Origin: Undibacterium sp. Jales W-56
GTDB lineage: Bacteria; Pseudomonadota; Gammaproteobacteria; Burkholderiales; Burkholderiaceae_D
DNA length: 64,000 nt
Assembly (NCBI RefSeq): GCF_025548535.1
Contig: NZ_JAJLQW010000009.1
Coordinates: 1-64,000, forward strand
Reading direction: 5' to 3'
Part shown: one piece after another, positions 17,499-26,375 of the stretch
Layout of the letters: each line of letters opens with the position of its first letter
Numbering within the stretch: position 1 is the stretch's first letter
The notes under the pieces: generated by a model
What the model saw: the letters and a program-made list of their open reading frames with translations, nothing else
What the model was told of the DNA's origin: nothing
Database searches by the model: none
Program-made: the position numbers and the translations under genes

Positions 17499-17626
17499 TT
17501 TGTCTCCTAATGGGGGAATATTTTTTAAAGATTAAGTGAACGGTCGTGCTAGTCACCGTGCGCTCAGTATGTCATCAGGATTTTTACCTGAATAGAGAAA
17601 ATTACAATTCTAGAGTAAACATTCTT

Positions 17627-17667
17627 AAAAAAACAACGCATGTTTATTCATCGATAAACATGCGTTG
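17627..17667 (-). terminator. Rho-independent terminator of the RND efflux operon
   Basis: A perfect 14-base inverted repeat (CAACGCATGTTTAT / ATAAACATGCGTTG) with a six-base loop. Read on the minus strand it is followed directly by seven T residues. It lies about 40 bases after the permease stop codon. Confidence 0.9.
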
Positions 17668-17703
17668 CTACGTAGACAATTATTTCAAATGTACAACAAA
17701 TTA

Positions 17704-20700
17704 TCAAGTCTTATTTGCATCTAAGGATGCGCCGGCGATCTTGCTATTACGACTGAAATAACCCTGCACTTGTCGCCCCCATTTATCTAAATAGGTATAA
17801 GCAATAGGCACAACCAGCAGCGTAAGCAAGGTCGAGGTGATAATCCCGCCGATCACGGCACGTCCCATCGGCGCTTGCGACTCCGCCCCCTCACTGAAAC
17901 CGATCGCCATCGGCAACATACCGAAAATCATCGCCAGGGTTGTCATCATGATGGGGCGCAATCTGACCTGCCCCGCCGCCAGAATTGCATCATGCTGCGA
18001 CATGCCTTGACGTTGCGATTGATTGATGAAGTCGACTAACAAAATCGCGTTCTTGGTGACCAATCCCATCAGCATGATAAAACCGATGATGGAAAAGATA
18101 TTCAGGGTGCTACCGGTAATCAATAAAGCCAGCAACACACCGATCAAAGAAAACGGCAAGGAAGTCATGATTGCCAGCGGCTGCAAAAAACTGCCGAATT
18201 GCGATGCCAGGATCAGATAAATAAAGATCACCGCGATCCCTAAAGCTGCCAGTGCGGCATTAAAAGAGTCCTGCATCTCCTTGGTCTGCCCACCCACATC
18301 GAAGCGGTAACCGGCTGGCAGCTCAATGGTTTTGACCAGATTTTGCACTTCTTTACCGACATCTCCGGCGGGCCGGCCTTCAACATTCGCATAAATCGCT
18401 GCACGACGCTGCAAGTCCTGGCGTTTAATAACCCGTGGACTGGTACCGGGAATAAATTGCACCACCTGACGCAGGGGTACCATCACGGGCATTCCCATCG
18501 CATCAAGATTGCTGCTAGCCAGAGATAAATCTGCCAGATCCGCAATCTTCTGACGGCCCGACTTCGGCAGCTGGACATTGATTTCATAATTCTGTCCATC
18601 TGGCGCCAGCCACTGACCGATATTGTCGCCCGCTACAAACGGCCGCAAGGCCGCGCCGATCTGCTGAACGGATAAACCCAGATCATTTGCCAACTCATTG
18701 TTCACCTTTACCAAGACGGTCGGGTTGGCACCGGTCAAACTACTTTCCAGGTCCGCAATACCTTTAATTGCACTTAACTTCAACATCACCTGGTCAATCA
18801 CTCCTTGTAATTTATCCGCGTCGGGTCCCAGAACTGCGACGTAAATCGGCTTATCAAATCCAACGCCGAGATCGACGCCCGGCACCGACTTCAGGCGCTT
18901 GCGGATATCTGATTCGATTTCTTTTTGTGGTTTTCTATGACTGATACGAGGCAGGGTCAGCTTCAAATTGATCTGCGCGGCATTGCGCTCCCCCTCCACG
19001 CCGACGCTGGTATTCATGGTCACGATCTCGGGCATTTCTTTCAGGATTGCCTCGACCTGCATGGTCTTTTCGTTGGTATAAGTCAGGCTGGATCCAACCG
19101 GCGTTTTGAGATTCAGTGAAATCTGGCTGTCATCCGTTTCCGGGGCAAATTCAGTGCCGATAAAAGGCAGCAGAAAAAAACTTCCCACGAAAAGTGCAAA
19201 GGTCAAAACCAGCGTCGTCTTACGTCGCCGCAATACCAATTCCAGAATACGCCCGTACAAGCTGTGCAATTGCTCGATGCCATGCTCAATCCGTTCCATC
19301 ATGCGCGCCAGCCACGGGAGGCGACTAAATCGTCCTTCAGCCGGATCGTGCCAGACCGAAGACAACATCGGATCCAAAGTAAAGCTTACGAACAGTGATA
19401 CCAGAACCGCAACTGTGACCGTGATACCGAATTGCAAAAAATACCGCCCTATCATGCCCTTCATAAATGCGACGGGTATGAATACCGCCACAATAGCGAA
19501 GGTCGTTGCCATGACGGCTAAGCCAATTTCATTGGTGCCATCTGCGGCGGCTTGCTTGTGGCCTTTTCCCATACCCAGATGGCGAACGATGTTTTCCCTG
19601 ACCACAATCGCATCATCGATTAAGAGACCAATACAAAGGGACAGCGCCATCAGGGTCATGAAATTCAAGGTAAAACCAAAGGCCTTCAAAGCGATGAACG
19701 TCGCGATGACAGAAATCGGCAAGGTCAGACCGGTAATGATGGTACTGCGCCAGGAATGCAAAAACAAAAATACAATCAGGATAGTCAATCCCGCGCCTTC
19801 GAGGATGGTTTCTTTGACGCCTTTCAATGACTGCTTCACATTGTCCGCGTTGTTGTAATTGACGTTCATGACGACATCGGCCGGCAATCTCTTTTTCAGA
19901 TCATCGAGCGCTTCCATGATGCCGTCTCCCACATCCACAATATTCGCATCCTGGATCTTGGTCACAGAGATGCTAATTGCCCGCACGCCGTTCACACGTG
20001 AAATCGAAAACTCTTCGCGTTCACCGTCTTGAATATCGGCGACCTGTTCCAGATACACGGGTGCGTTGGCGCGACGTGCGACGATAATTTTATTGAATCC
20101 GCGCGGATCCGTTATTTTTCCCTCTAAGCGCACCAGTTGATCTTTAGCGCCTTGAGTGATCAGCCCTGCCGGCATATTTTGATTGGTCGACTGGATTGCC
20201 GACAGCACCTCATTAACGCCGACATGATTGGCTGCCATGCGATCCGGATTTAACTTAACCTGCACCTGGCGCACCACAGCACCACGCACATCGACCCGAC
20301 CGACACCGGCGACACTCTGTAATTTTTTGGCGATGATCTGATCGGTCAGATTGGATAACTCGCGCAAACTTCGTTCCGATGAACGGATCGACATTTCCAC
20401 CACCGGACGTTCATTACCATCGCTGCCACCGCGCACAATGAAAGGGTCTTTCACGTCTTTCGGAAAGCCCGGGCGAATCTGCGCTACTTTGTCGCGGACT
20501 TCCTGCAACACCTTATCGGGATTCACCGACAACTGGAATTCGGTCCAGATGCCGGCACGACCTTCGTAAGAACTTGCCATGATGCGCTTCACGCCGCTGA
20601 TGGTGTTAAGTACATTCTCTACCGGCTTGGTAATGTCGTTCTCGACGATCTCAGGCGATGCCCCCGGATACTGCACTTCCATCCAGACCCCGACCGACTG

Positions 20701-20820
20701 TACGTTTGGCATCTGCTCCAGACCCAAGCCCTGGTAGGAAAACAAACCCAGTACCATCAATGCCACCATCACCATAGTGGCAAAAACAGGATTCTGAATA
20801 CTGACCTTGGTAATCCACAT
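17704..20820 (-). CDS. RND efflux pump inner-membrane permease (HAE1 family)
   Basis: 1038 residues, the normal size for AcrB-like pumps. The N-terminal helix begins 'MWITKVSIQNPVFATMVM'. Two large periplasmic loops and twelve transmembrane segments follow. The proton-relay residues are present: the Asp pair in 'GLLIDDAIVVREN' (helix 4) and the Lys in 'MGLVTKNAILLVDF' (helix 10). It should be a proton-driven trimeric exporter of hydrophobic or amphipathic compounds, and it does not have the heavy-metal (CusA-type) hallmark layout. The adaptor gene lies immediately upstream (3-base gap). No TolC-like outer-membrane factor is present, so the pump probably borrows one encoded elsewhere. Confidence 0.95.
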   Translation of the reverse strand: MWITKVSIQNPVFATMVMVALMVLGLFSYQGLGLEQMPNVQSVGVWMEVQYPGASPEIVENDITKPVENVLNTISGVKRIMASSYEGRAGIWTEFQLSVNPDKVLQEVRDKVAQIRPGFPKDVKDPFIVRGGSDGNERPVVEMSIRSSERSLRELSNLTDQIIAKKLQSVAGVGRVDVRGAVVRQVQVKLNPDRMAANHVGVNEVLSAIQSTNQNMPAGLITQGAKDQLVRLEGKITDPRGFNKIIVARRANAPVYLEQVADIQDGEREEFSISRVNGVRAISISVTKIQDANIVDVGDGIMEALDDLKKRLPADVVMNVNYNNADNVKQSLKGVKETILEGAGLTILIVFLFLHSWRSTIITGLTLPISVIATFIALKAFGFTLNFMTLMALSLCIGLLIDDAIVVRENIVRHLGMGKGHKQAAADGTNEIGLAVMATTFAIVAVFIPVAFMKGMIGRYFLQFGITVTVAVLVSLFVSFTLDPMLSSVWHDPAEGRFSRLPWLARMMERIEHGIEQLHSLYGRILELVLRRRKTTLVLTFALFVGSFFLLPFIGTEFAPETDDSQISLNLKTPVGSSLTYTNEKTMQVEAILKEMPEIVTMNTSVGVEGERNAAQINLKLTLPRISHRKPQKEIESDIRKRLKSVPGVDLGVGFDKPIYVAVLGPDADKLQGVIDQVMLKLSAIKGIADLESSLTGANPTVLVKVNNELANDLGLSVQQIGAALRPFVAGDNIGQWLAPDGQNYEINVQLPKSGRQKIADLADLSLASSNLDAMGMPVMVPLRQVVQFIPGTSPRVIKRQDLQRRAAIYANVEGRPAGDVGKEVQNLVKTIELPAGYRFDVGGQTKEMQDSFNAALAALGIAVIFIYLILASQFGSFLQPLAIMTSLPFSLIGVLLALLITGSTLNIFSIIGFIMLMGLVTKNAILLVDFINQSQRQGMSQHDAILAAGQVRLRPIMMTTLAMIFGMLPMAIGFSEGAESQAPMGRAVIGGIITSTLLTLLVVPIAYTYLDKWGRQVQGYFSRNSKIAGASLDANKT

Positions 20821-20823
20821 GGC

Positions 20824-22038
20824 TTAACCTTTGATTTTATCTGACGTCGGGTCAGCCGCGGGCACGGAGGCCACTGCCGCTTTTGGCATGCTCACCTTGC
20901 TGCCCGGCTTAATATTGCCCAGCTTGGTAGAAATAAGCTGCATGCCAGGTTCCAGTCCCTGAAGCACCTGCACCACGCCCTCATCTTCATTGCGCAAACC
21001 CAGTTTGACTGCTTGCTGCTGAATCTGATTGTTAACTATCAGGTAGACGACATCGCTGCCATTATGCTGACGTATCGCCGCTACCGGCATGACGGGTAAA
21101 GCACTGTTTTTTTCCAGCGTCAGAGCGCCTTTAGCGAACATGCCGCCTTTCAACGCACCATCTACGTTCTCTACCGCGACATACACCAGCATCGAGCGGG
21201 ATCCTGCCTCGGCGGCAGGATTAATGCGCGCGACTTTGCCGGCAAATGAGCGTGTGCCGAAACCATCGACAGAAAATTTTACGTTTTGACCGATTTTGAC
21301 GCGGGGAATTTCGCTGGAAGGAACTTGCGCCTCCAATACCAGCTGCGCGAGATTGACGATACTGAACAAAGGACTGTCCGGCGATACCTTGTCGCCCGCT
21401 TGTACGCTGCGCTTGCTGATGATGCCGTCAACTGGCGATTTAACCAGGGTATCGGCAAGCGCAAGTTGCGCGACCTCACGCTGCGAAGTCGCCGACTTCA
21501 GACTTGCCTGTGCCAGATCCAGGCTATTTTGCGTAGTATCGAACGCATTTTGCGAAATATAGTTCTGCTTCAGCAATGCTTCATTTGAATGCCGGTTTTT
21601 TTGCGCCAATGCCAGACGCGCCTGCGCCTCATCGACTGCCGCATCCTGAATATTCAAACGCGCTCGCAAATCAGCGCTGTCAAAGCGCGCAATGACTTGC
21701 CCCTTTCTGACCGGCATCCCCTCCTGCACCAGGGTTTCATGCACTTCCGCAGCCACCTTTGCGCGTACTGTCGTCTGACTTACCGGCATCAGGGAACCGG
21801 AGATCGGCAAATTCAGGCTTAATTCGCGGGCCGCCACTTTAATGACATCGACAGCCGCCAATTCATATACCGGCTCTTTTTTAGCATTCGCCTTTTCGTC
21901 CGCTTTGGCCTGCCCGGTGGTTGCCTTGGCATACATCATCCAGCCGCCACCGGCAGCCAGGGCGACGAGCAGGCCCAGCACAGGCAAACGCCAACGTCGT
22001 TGTGACATTGAAGACAAAATGGGAGTGTCTATTTTCAT
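20824..22038 (-). CDS. RND efflux periplasmic adaptor (membrane fusion protein)
   Basis: 404 residues. An N-terminal membrane anchor covers about 15-33. A beta-barrel and lipoyl half-motif follow ('VRAKVAAEVHETLVQEGMPV'), then a coiled-coil hairpin ('DAAVDEAQARLALAQKN...'), the second lipoyl half ('DTLVKSPVDGIISKRSVQ'), and a C-terminal beta-barrel ('NAEVP..'-like region through 'VVQVLQGLEPGMQLI'). It bridges the permease and an outer-membrane channel. It is first in a two-gene operon, with its stop three bases before the permease start. The leader contains no recognised repressor gene or operator. Confidence 0.93.
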   Translation of the reverse strand: MKIDTPILSSMSQRRWRLPVLGLLVALAAGGGWMMYAKATTGQAKADEKANAKKEPVYELAAVDVIKVAARELSLNLPISGSLMPVSQTTVRAKVAAEVHETLVQEGMPVRKGQVIARFDSADLRARLNIQDAAVDEAQARLALAQKNRHSNEALLKQNYISQNAFDTTQNSLDLAQASLKSATSQREVAQLALADTLVKSPVDGIISKRSVQAGDKVSPDSPLFSIVNLAQLVLEAQVPSSEIPRVKIGQNVKFSVDGFGTRSFAGKVARINPAAEAGSRSMLVYVAVENVDGALKGGMFAKGALTLEKNSALPVMPVAAIRQHNGSDVVYLIVNNQIQQQAVKLGLRNEDEGVVQVLQGLEPGMQLISTKLGNIKPGSKVSMPKAAVASVPAADPTSDKIKG

Positions 22039-22437
22039 GATCTGATCTGGTAGGATTTTTTATGAGTGGAGTAATTACTCTTGCTGTAATGCACCGGTCG
22101 TTATTTTTATAATGGCAACTCGCAATGCTCAGACCGGGTTGATCGAAATAAGTTCGACAAATCCTCATGGTCTGGGCTTCAGATTTTCAATCTCCGCAGA
22201 AGCAAGCATGCAGCAGGCCCCCGATATATATCCACAATATAATCTATAGTTTGGGGGAAAACGGAGAATTTGAATAAAACGGATGAGTAAATAGCCCAGC
22301 GATTTTATTCATCCGGGGAATCGTAACGATATCGAGGTAAAAACTCGAGAGGAATGCAAAAACCGATTTGCGCAAGGAAATATCGATTCATCACAACTGA
22401 TGCCCAAGCTGGCCACCAGTTGCCGGTCATGACCGAA
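22039..22437. other. 399-base intergenic region: RND operon leader and DoxX 3' end
   Basis: AT-rich DNA holding the promoter of the RND operon (minus strand) and the end of the DoxX transcript. A hairpin CGGATGAGTAAAT / ATTTTATTCATCCG (22280-22315, one bulge and one mismatch) without a T-run is the only clear structure. A weaker CCCCC...GGGGG pairing spans 22218-22257. I see no gene. Confidence 0.5.
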
Positions 22438-22902
22438 TTACGATCTGGCAGTTGCTTTGATCCAGTTATCCAGCGAAATTTTTCCCGCGCCAAACACCAG
22501 CAAAACCAGGAGCAACAATCCCCAATACAAATGGTCGTTGATCGCCGCTGGACATTCAAATTTCCAGAGTTGCGGATACGAAATCACGGCCATCGCATTC
22601 ACCGCGAAAAGACCGAGGGCCGCGGGTCGTGAGAATAATCCTGTGATCAGCAGCAATGGAAAAAATAATTCTCCGCCGGCCCCCATTACGGCAGCCAGTT
22701 CAGGTGGGAGTAATGGGACGGTGTATTCCTCGCGGAACAATGAGAGCGTTCCTTCCCAGTCGCGGATTTTTATTAAACCCGCTTTAAAAAATTGCCAGCC
22801 TACAAAAATACGCAGCCCCAGATTAAGCAAAGCACCGCCCCACTCTTGCAGCGCTCCATCAAATCGAGTCGTCAGTTGATGTAAGCGTAAAAATTGATTC
22901 AT
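22438..22902 (-). CDS. DoxX family membrane protein, bufferin-locus type
   Basis: 154 residues, four hydrophobic segments, the DoxX layout: 'LNLGLRIFVGWQFFKAGLIKI' is the conserved first helix with its Arg and Gly, followed by 'GELFFPLLLITGLFSRPAALGLFAVN'. A family member with this signature is the fourth gene of the gigABCD and related DUF2282-DUF692-DUF2063 operons. Here it lies on the same strand just downstream of the DUF2063 gene but is separated from it by a 209-base MITE-like element. Its biochemical role in the locus is unsettled; membrane redox partner is the usual suggestion. The gene itself looks intact. Confidence 0.88.
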   Translation of the reverse strand: MNQFLRLHQLTTRFDGALQEWGGALLNLGLRIFVGWQFFKAGLIKIRDWEGTLSLFREEYTVPLLPPELAAVMGAGGELFFPLLLITGLFSRPAALGLFAVNAMAVISYPQLWKFECPAAINDHLYWGLLLLVLLVFGAGKISLDNWIKATARS

Positions 22903-22926
22903 ATTCTTCTCCGTTATTGTGATGTG

Positions 22927-23135
22927 TAGGATTTACGCAAAACAGAACACTGCTTGCCGCGATCTGCATTGAACCCGCAGGCTGGATGCGGCTTTCCGGG
23001 CCATTTCGTGCCGACAGGCGCATCCAGCTTGCGGGTTCGTTTCATATCGGCATTCCATGAAGTTGCTTACTCTTGTTCTTCCTCTGTGTCTCCGTGTCTC
23101 GGTAGTGAGAGGTTTTGGTTTTTGCGTAAGTCCTA
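22927..23135. mobile_element. MITE-like element with TA-flanked terminal inverted repeats
   Basis: Ends are GGATTTACGCAAAAC (22929) and the inverse of GGACTTACGCAAAAA (ending 23133), matching at 13 of 15 positions. Each end is flanked by TA, as in IS630/Tc1-type target duplication. Inside is a 20-base stem (22971-22990 with 23019-23038, 19 of 20 matched) around a 28-base loop. No reading frame of transposase size fits in 209 bases, so it could only move by a transposase supplied in trans. It sits between the DUF2063 gene and DoxX, so it interrupts what is a contiguous operon in relatives. Confidence 0.68.
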
Positions 23136-23167
23136 ACTAGGTATGAGTCGAAGTGGGTAGGCGTTTC

Positions 23168-23989
23168 TTACATTGTATGTTGGCTCATTTCGGTAGCGCA
23201 AAATAATTCCCATTGAAACCATTGCTGGAGCTGTTCGGTAATCTGAAATTCAGCATCGCATTCAACAGCAAGCTCCAGGGCTTGCCCTACATTCGCCCCT
23301 TTAGATAAAGCATCCAGGGCCAGGTAGCAAGCCGTATCGATGATGCGGACAGCGGGCATCCAATGCTGCCGGTGAATCAGCATGTGATTTTTACGGTGAA
23401 TCTCGGCAGGGAAATGCACCTCACCGAGATGCTGATGCGCAAGCCAGATTTCGGCGCTCGCCCAGTCGGAGACGATTAATTTGCAGGCAGGATTTAAGTG
23501 TAAATGGGCTTCAGAAAACTGCATCCCGGACTGGCCGATGAGTTCAGGCAAAGTCAGTGCCGGTTTGTTCTCTGCATAGTATGTCTGATGAACCTGCCAC
23601 TCCAGCCTCGCCACCTCAGAGAAATAAGGATAATCGGTGCAAACGCCGAATTCTTCCTCCTCCAAAAAAGTCGCCAGAAAAAATCCGAACTCGTTCAGGT
23701 CTCCCGACGGCGAAGGGTAGCGTCGGCCGTATTCTCTAGCCATCTGCTGGAAGAATTCCGCACCGACCAATTGATACAGAACCGGGTAGGCGTTTTTGAG
23801 AGCCTGGTTCCAGATTGCAGTCAGGTTGCCGCGATAAGTCGCGAATCGCGCTTTCGCCTGCTGAGATTTGGCGCTAAACATGGTTAATTCGGCGGCGTCA
23901 ACTGCCGGAGCTAATAGCTGCTCGGAAAAGCGTAATTGCAGTTCGGCCAGCGTATCTATATTGAGCGAAGAGAGGTGACTGCCGGTCAT
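23168..23989 (-). CDS. bufC: DUF2063 protein, bufferin maturation partner (HvfC/BufC/GigC type)
   Basis: 273 residues. The N-terminal DUF2063 domain shows '[55 protein letters not shown]', quoted here only by its landmarks: 'RFATYRGN', '[10 protein letters not shown]' and '[10 protein letters not shown]'. The C-terminal half contains a WD..HLE-like '[12 protein letters not shown]' helix. In studied loci this protein partners the DUF692 enzyme and helps recognise the precursor peptide; it has no catalytic motif of its own. Its start overlaps the DUF692 stop by four bases (ATGA), indicating translational coupling and a stable pair. Family name as 'DNA-binding' in older annotations has no support here. 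Confidence 0.9.
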   Translation of the reverse strand: MTGSHLSSLNIDTLAELQLRFSEQLLAPAVDAAELTMFSAKSQQAKARFATYRGNLTAIWNQALKNAYPVLYQLVGAEFFQQMAREYGRRYPSPSGDLNEFGFFLATFLEEEEFGVCTDYPYFSEVARLEWQVHQTYYAENKPALTLPELIGQSGMQFSEAHLHLNPACKLIVSDWASAEIWLAHQHLGEVHFPAEIHRKNHMLIHRQHWMPAVRIIDTACYLALDALSKGANVGQALELAVECDAEFQITEQLQQWFQWELFCATEMSQHTM

Positions 23990-24852
23990 ACAGGCACCTT
24001 GCCAGCAGTCCGGTATTGCGCCGCTTTAAGCGCCTCGGCCAGCAGCACCGGCAAGGCGGGAATATCCGTATCCCATTCAAGCAACACCGGAATATCGGCG
24101 CCGAACAAGGCACAGGTCTTTTCATACAACGCCCAGACCTGGGGAGCAACTGTGCAGCCGTGATGATCGATCAGGCAATCGTCGCTCTGCAGATGTCCAG
24201 CCAGATGAATTTCGCGTATCACACCAGCCGGAAGATGCGCAAATTCCGCCAATGCGGCTTCGGCGCTCTCGCCATGATTATGCTGATTGACAAAGAGATT
24301 ATTGACATCCAGTAAAATGCCGCAACCTGTGCGACGCGCAAGCTCAACCAGGAACGCTGCCTCAGACATTTCATCTTCGGCAAACCGCAGGTAGGTTGAT
24401 ACGTTTTCAATTAAGACGGATCGTTGCAACACGGTCTGTAACTGATCGACACGTTGACACATCAAGCTCAAGGCATCTTGTCTTAACGGCAGCGGCAACA
24501 AATCGTTCAGGTGACGCCCTGCAATAGCGCCCCAGCACAGATGTTCTGACACCAGAGCAGGCTGTATTCGCTGCACCAGATTTTTCAGTTTATGCAAATG
24601 GCTTTCGTTAAAGCCTTGCGCTGAACCCAAGCCCAGACCCACACCATGCAAGCTGATGGGATAATCCTGGCGTAGTGTCTGCAACACATGCAGATCGTAA
24701 CCACCATCGCCAAAATAATTTTCTGAATGAACCTCCAGCCAATCTATCTCAATCGATGCATTCAGAAAATCGCGGTAATGCTGGCTGCGCAAACCGATCC
24801 CGACGCCAAGCCCAGGACCGGTTTGATGCATTGAGTCAAAAGTAGCGCTCAA
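23986..24852 (-). CDS. bufB: DUF692 iron-dependent peptide maturase (HvfB/BufB/GigB, MbnB-like)
   Basis: 288 residues, a TIM-barrel of the MbnB/DUF692 family. Metal and active-site landmarks: 'HSENYFGD' (42-49), '[10 protein letters not shown]' (67-76), 'SEHLCW' (102-107), 'ENVSTY' (149-154), '[15 protein letters not shown]' (180-194), 'EIHLAGH' (214-220), 'DHHG' (229-232) and 'EWDTDIP' (259-265). The family uses two or three iron ions to oxidise cysteine side chains of a precursor peptide into heterocycles. The precursor gene lies 16 bases upstream and the partner protein overlaps the stop, so this is a complete maturation set. The expected product is a copper-binding modified peptide. Identity is strong; product chemistry is inferred from studied relatives. 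Confidence 0.93.
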   Translation of the reverse strand: MSATFDSMHQTGPGLGVGIGLRSQHYRDFLNASIEIDWLEVHSENYFGDGGYDLHVLQTLRQDYPISLHGVGLGLGSAQGFNESHLHKLKNLVQRIQPALVSEHLCWGAIAGRHLNDLLPLPLRQDALSLMCQRVDQLQTVLQRSVLIENVSTYLRFAEDEMSEAAFLVELARRTGCGILLDVNNLFVNQHNHGESAEAALAEFAHLPAGVIREIHLAGHLQSDDCLIDHHGCTVAPQVWALYEKTCALFGADIPVLLEWDTDIPALPVLLAEALKAAQYRTAGKVPV

Positions 24853-24868
24853 TTAATCTCTTGGCCAA

Positions 24869-25117
24869 TTAAGCTTTATCCAGCTTGCCGCCCATTTTTT
24901 CGCAAGTACCGGCGGGGACTTTTTTCCATTCATTGGCATCCATGTCCTTCTTGCCTTGACCTGCGCAAGAATGAGAGCCTGTCTTGGTTGCGCAATCGTT
25001 TTGACCGGCTTTGGCGATGCCAAAACATTTTTCTGTTTTTGCCGGCTCTGCTGCCAATGCGACCGTGGAACCGACCAAACTTGCCAATGCAACTGCAATC
25101 AATGCCTTGTTATTCAT
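24869..25117 (-). CDS. bufA: DUF2282 bufferin precursor peptide (HvfA/BufA/GigA type)
   Basis: 82 residues. Signal peptide '[22 protein letters not shown]' then a short core with four cysteines at 31, 42, 51 and 72. The spacing and words match the family: '[16 protein letters not shown]' then 'SHSCAGQ' and finally 'VPAGTCEK'. The precursor is exported to the periplasm after modification by the DUF692/DUF2063 pair; in studied bufferins two Cys become thiooxazoles and the other two form a disulphide. AGGAGA stands five bases before ATG, a strong site. The leader has an ECF-sigma-like promoter about 66 bases upstream. The expected role is periplasmic copper (and other soft-metal) buffering. A different frame over the same DNA gives a peptide with no conserved features and is not real. 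Confidence 0.93.
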   Translation of the reverse strand: MNNKALIAVALASLVGSTVALAAEPAKTEKCFGIAKAGQNDCATKTGSHSCAGQGKKDMDANEWKKVPAGTCEKMGGKLDKA

Positions 25118-25183
25118 GTTTATCTCCTGATAAATTTAAAGAAAGACTCGTAAAAAAGTTTAATAAAAATCACTTACGATCAA

Positions 25184-25211
25184 TAGTCGGGCAAAGCCAG
25201 GATACCTTACA
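25184..25211 (-). promoter_or_regulatory. ECF-sigma-like promoter of the bufferin operon
   Basis: On the minus strand TGTAAG, 16 bases, CGACTA: the spacing and the CGAC/CGTC -10 pattern are those of extracytoplasmic-function sigma factors. Several DUF2282 loci in other proteobacteria are under such sigma factors. The start codon lies about 66 bases downstream. No sigma or anti-sigma gene is in the window. This is inference from one site. Confidence 0.45.
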
Positions 25212-25512
25212 CAATTTTTTCAAAAATGTCCTGCCCTGCTTTTTCTATGCATAGTAGCGATACCCTGCAGAGATAGTTACGCTACGCCCGGCTGATCGGA
25301 TTCAATATAATAGGCAATACCTGACTATGCTACCTTGCAAAGAAACACAAAAACCATAATGACAGCTCCAGATAAACAAAGCGATCTGGTGTATCCTGCC
25401 AGCCCTTACAAGACGGGCACATCATTGCCGGAGAAACAATTCGGTAGTATCTGAAGCAAATAGCAATGGCGGTCGCGACTATCGTAATTTACATTAACAA
25501 ATCAGGAACCAT
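25212..25512. other. Upstream remainder of the bufferin/S4 divergent region
   Basis: About 300 bases between the candidate bufferin promoter and the S4-domain gene. Contains no recognised gene. AT-rich toward the S4 gene, where its own promoter should be (AGGAACC just before its ATG serves as ribosome site). Confidence 0.5.
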
Positions 25513-25728
25513 ATGCAAGACCTTAGCTTTAGCCTTGAAGGTGAATTTGTTGAACTCAACCAGTTATTAAAACTCGTTGGCCTGTGTGACAGCGGCGGCG
25601 CCGGCAAAGTCATCGTCGCCAGCGGCTCTGTCAAAGTGGACGGCAAACAAGAATTGCGTAAAACCGCCAAAATCCGCGCTGGTCAAACCGTCGTTTTAGG
25701 CGATGTACGCATCAAAGTCACTGCGTAA
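25513..25728 (+). CDS. Small S4-domain RNA-binding protein (YbcJ/YaaA type)
   Basis: 71 residues, a bare S4 domain: 'VELNQLLKLVGLCDSGGAGKVIVASGSVKVDGK' core and 'LRKTAKIRAGQTVVLGD' end, the pattern shared with YbcJ and YaaA proteins. S4 domains bind structured RNA in translation factors, pseudouridine synthases and heat-shock proteins; the stand-alone form probably binds rRNA or tRNA. AGGAACC precedes the ATG. It is divergent from the bufferin operon with a shared 400-base leader, but there is no evidence of a functional link. Confidence 0.87.
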   Translation: MQDLSFSLEGEFVELNQLLKLVGLCDSGGAGKVIVASGSVKVDGKQELRKTAKIRAGQTVVLGDVRIKVTA

Positions 25729-25789
25729 TCCATGCGTAGTCAATGTGTATAAATGCCCCGATTGAATAAGCAATCCCCTGTAAGTCGAG

Positions 25790-26209
25790 TTACGCAGGCT
25801 GAGTCGCCAGACTCGCGGCTTCACTGGTCATAAAGCGCGCCAGCATATTGTCCATGGTATCGACATGATGCTCGAACCATAGTGGCAGTTCTTCCGCCAA
25901 GCGTGGTGCCAGATCCAGCTCCCCCGCTTCGACGATCCTGCGGCGCACTTCACGCATCACCTGCAAGACCGCATCATGTTCCGTCATATGACAACCGGCC
26001 GGTGGAAAAGAATGACTGTTCATCCATTGATTCTCTTGCTCAAAATGCTCTACAGAATGTGCTATCAAGGCGTCCAGCCTGGCGATAAAAGTAGCCGGAT
26101 TATCTTCAGACAGCGCGGCGCATAGGATCACGAACTCCTGATGCGTCTCATCCATGGGCGCGTACTGCAATTTCAATCGATCTGACCATCCCCAGTTGGC
26201 ATCGCTCAT
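25790..26209 (-). CDS. Bacteriohemerythrin
   Basis: 139 residues, a four-helix hemerythrin domain. The di-iron ligands are visible in order: His in 'DETHQEF', His and Glu in 'HSVEHFEQENQWM', His in 'CHMTEHDAVL', and the His/Asp set in 'WFEHHVDTMDN'. It should bind oxygen reversibly at a di-iron centre, as storage, sensing or delivery to oxygen-using enzymes. The N-terminus 'WGWSDRLKLQYAPMDETH' matches the single-domain bacteriohemerythrins. It is a single gene with its own ribosome site (AAAGGAGCC) before the ATG. Confidence 0.92.
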   Translation of the reverse strand: MSDANWGWSDRLKLQYAPMDETHQEFVILCAALSEDNPATFIARLDALIAHSVEHFEQENQWMNSHSFPPAGCHMTEHDAVLQVMREVRRRIVEAGELDLAPRLAEELPLWFEHHVDTMDNMLARFMTSEAASLATQPA

Positions 26210-26323
26210 TACGGCTCCTTTAACTCAATAAGAATACCGGCGAAATTATCACTGATCCGGGATTTTTCCGCTTGAGAGAGTTGAGGAAATCCGTACAAGT
26301 CGGCTTTTAAAACGCAGTGCAAA

Positions 26324-26358
26324 AAAAAAAGCACAGCGTCTGAGGCTGTGCTTTTTTT
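26324..26358 (-). terminator. Rho-independent terminator after yjfB
   Basis: AAAAAAAGCACAGC / GCTGTGCTTTTTTT with a seven-base loop, giving a long T-run on the minus strand about 18 bases after the yjfB stop. The plus strand also has T7, so it can serve both directions. Confidence 0.88.
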
Positions 26359-26375
26359 GCAACGAGAGTGAGTAT

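Noticed and set aside
24853-25098. 81-codon alternative frame over the bufferin precursor
   Set aside because: Lacks signal peptide and Cys pattern and shares the strand with the clearly conserved precursor frame.
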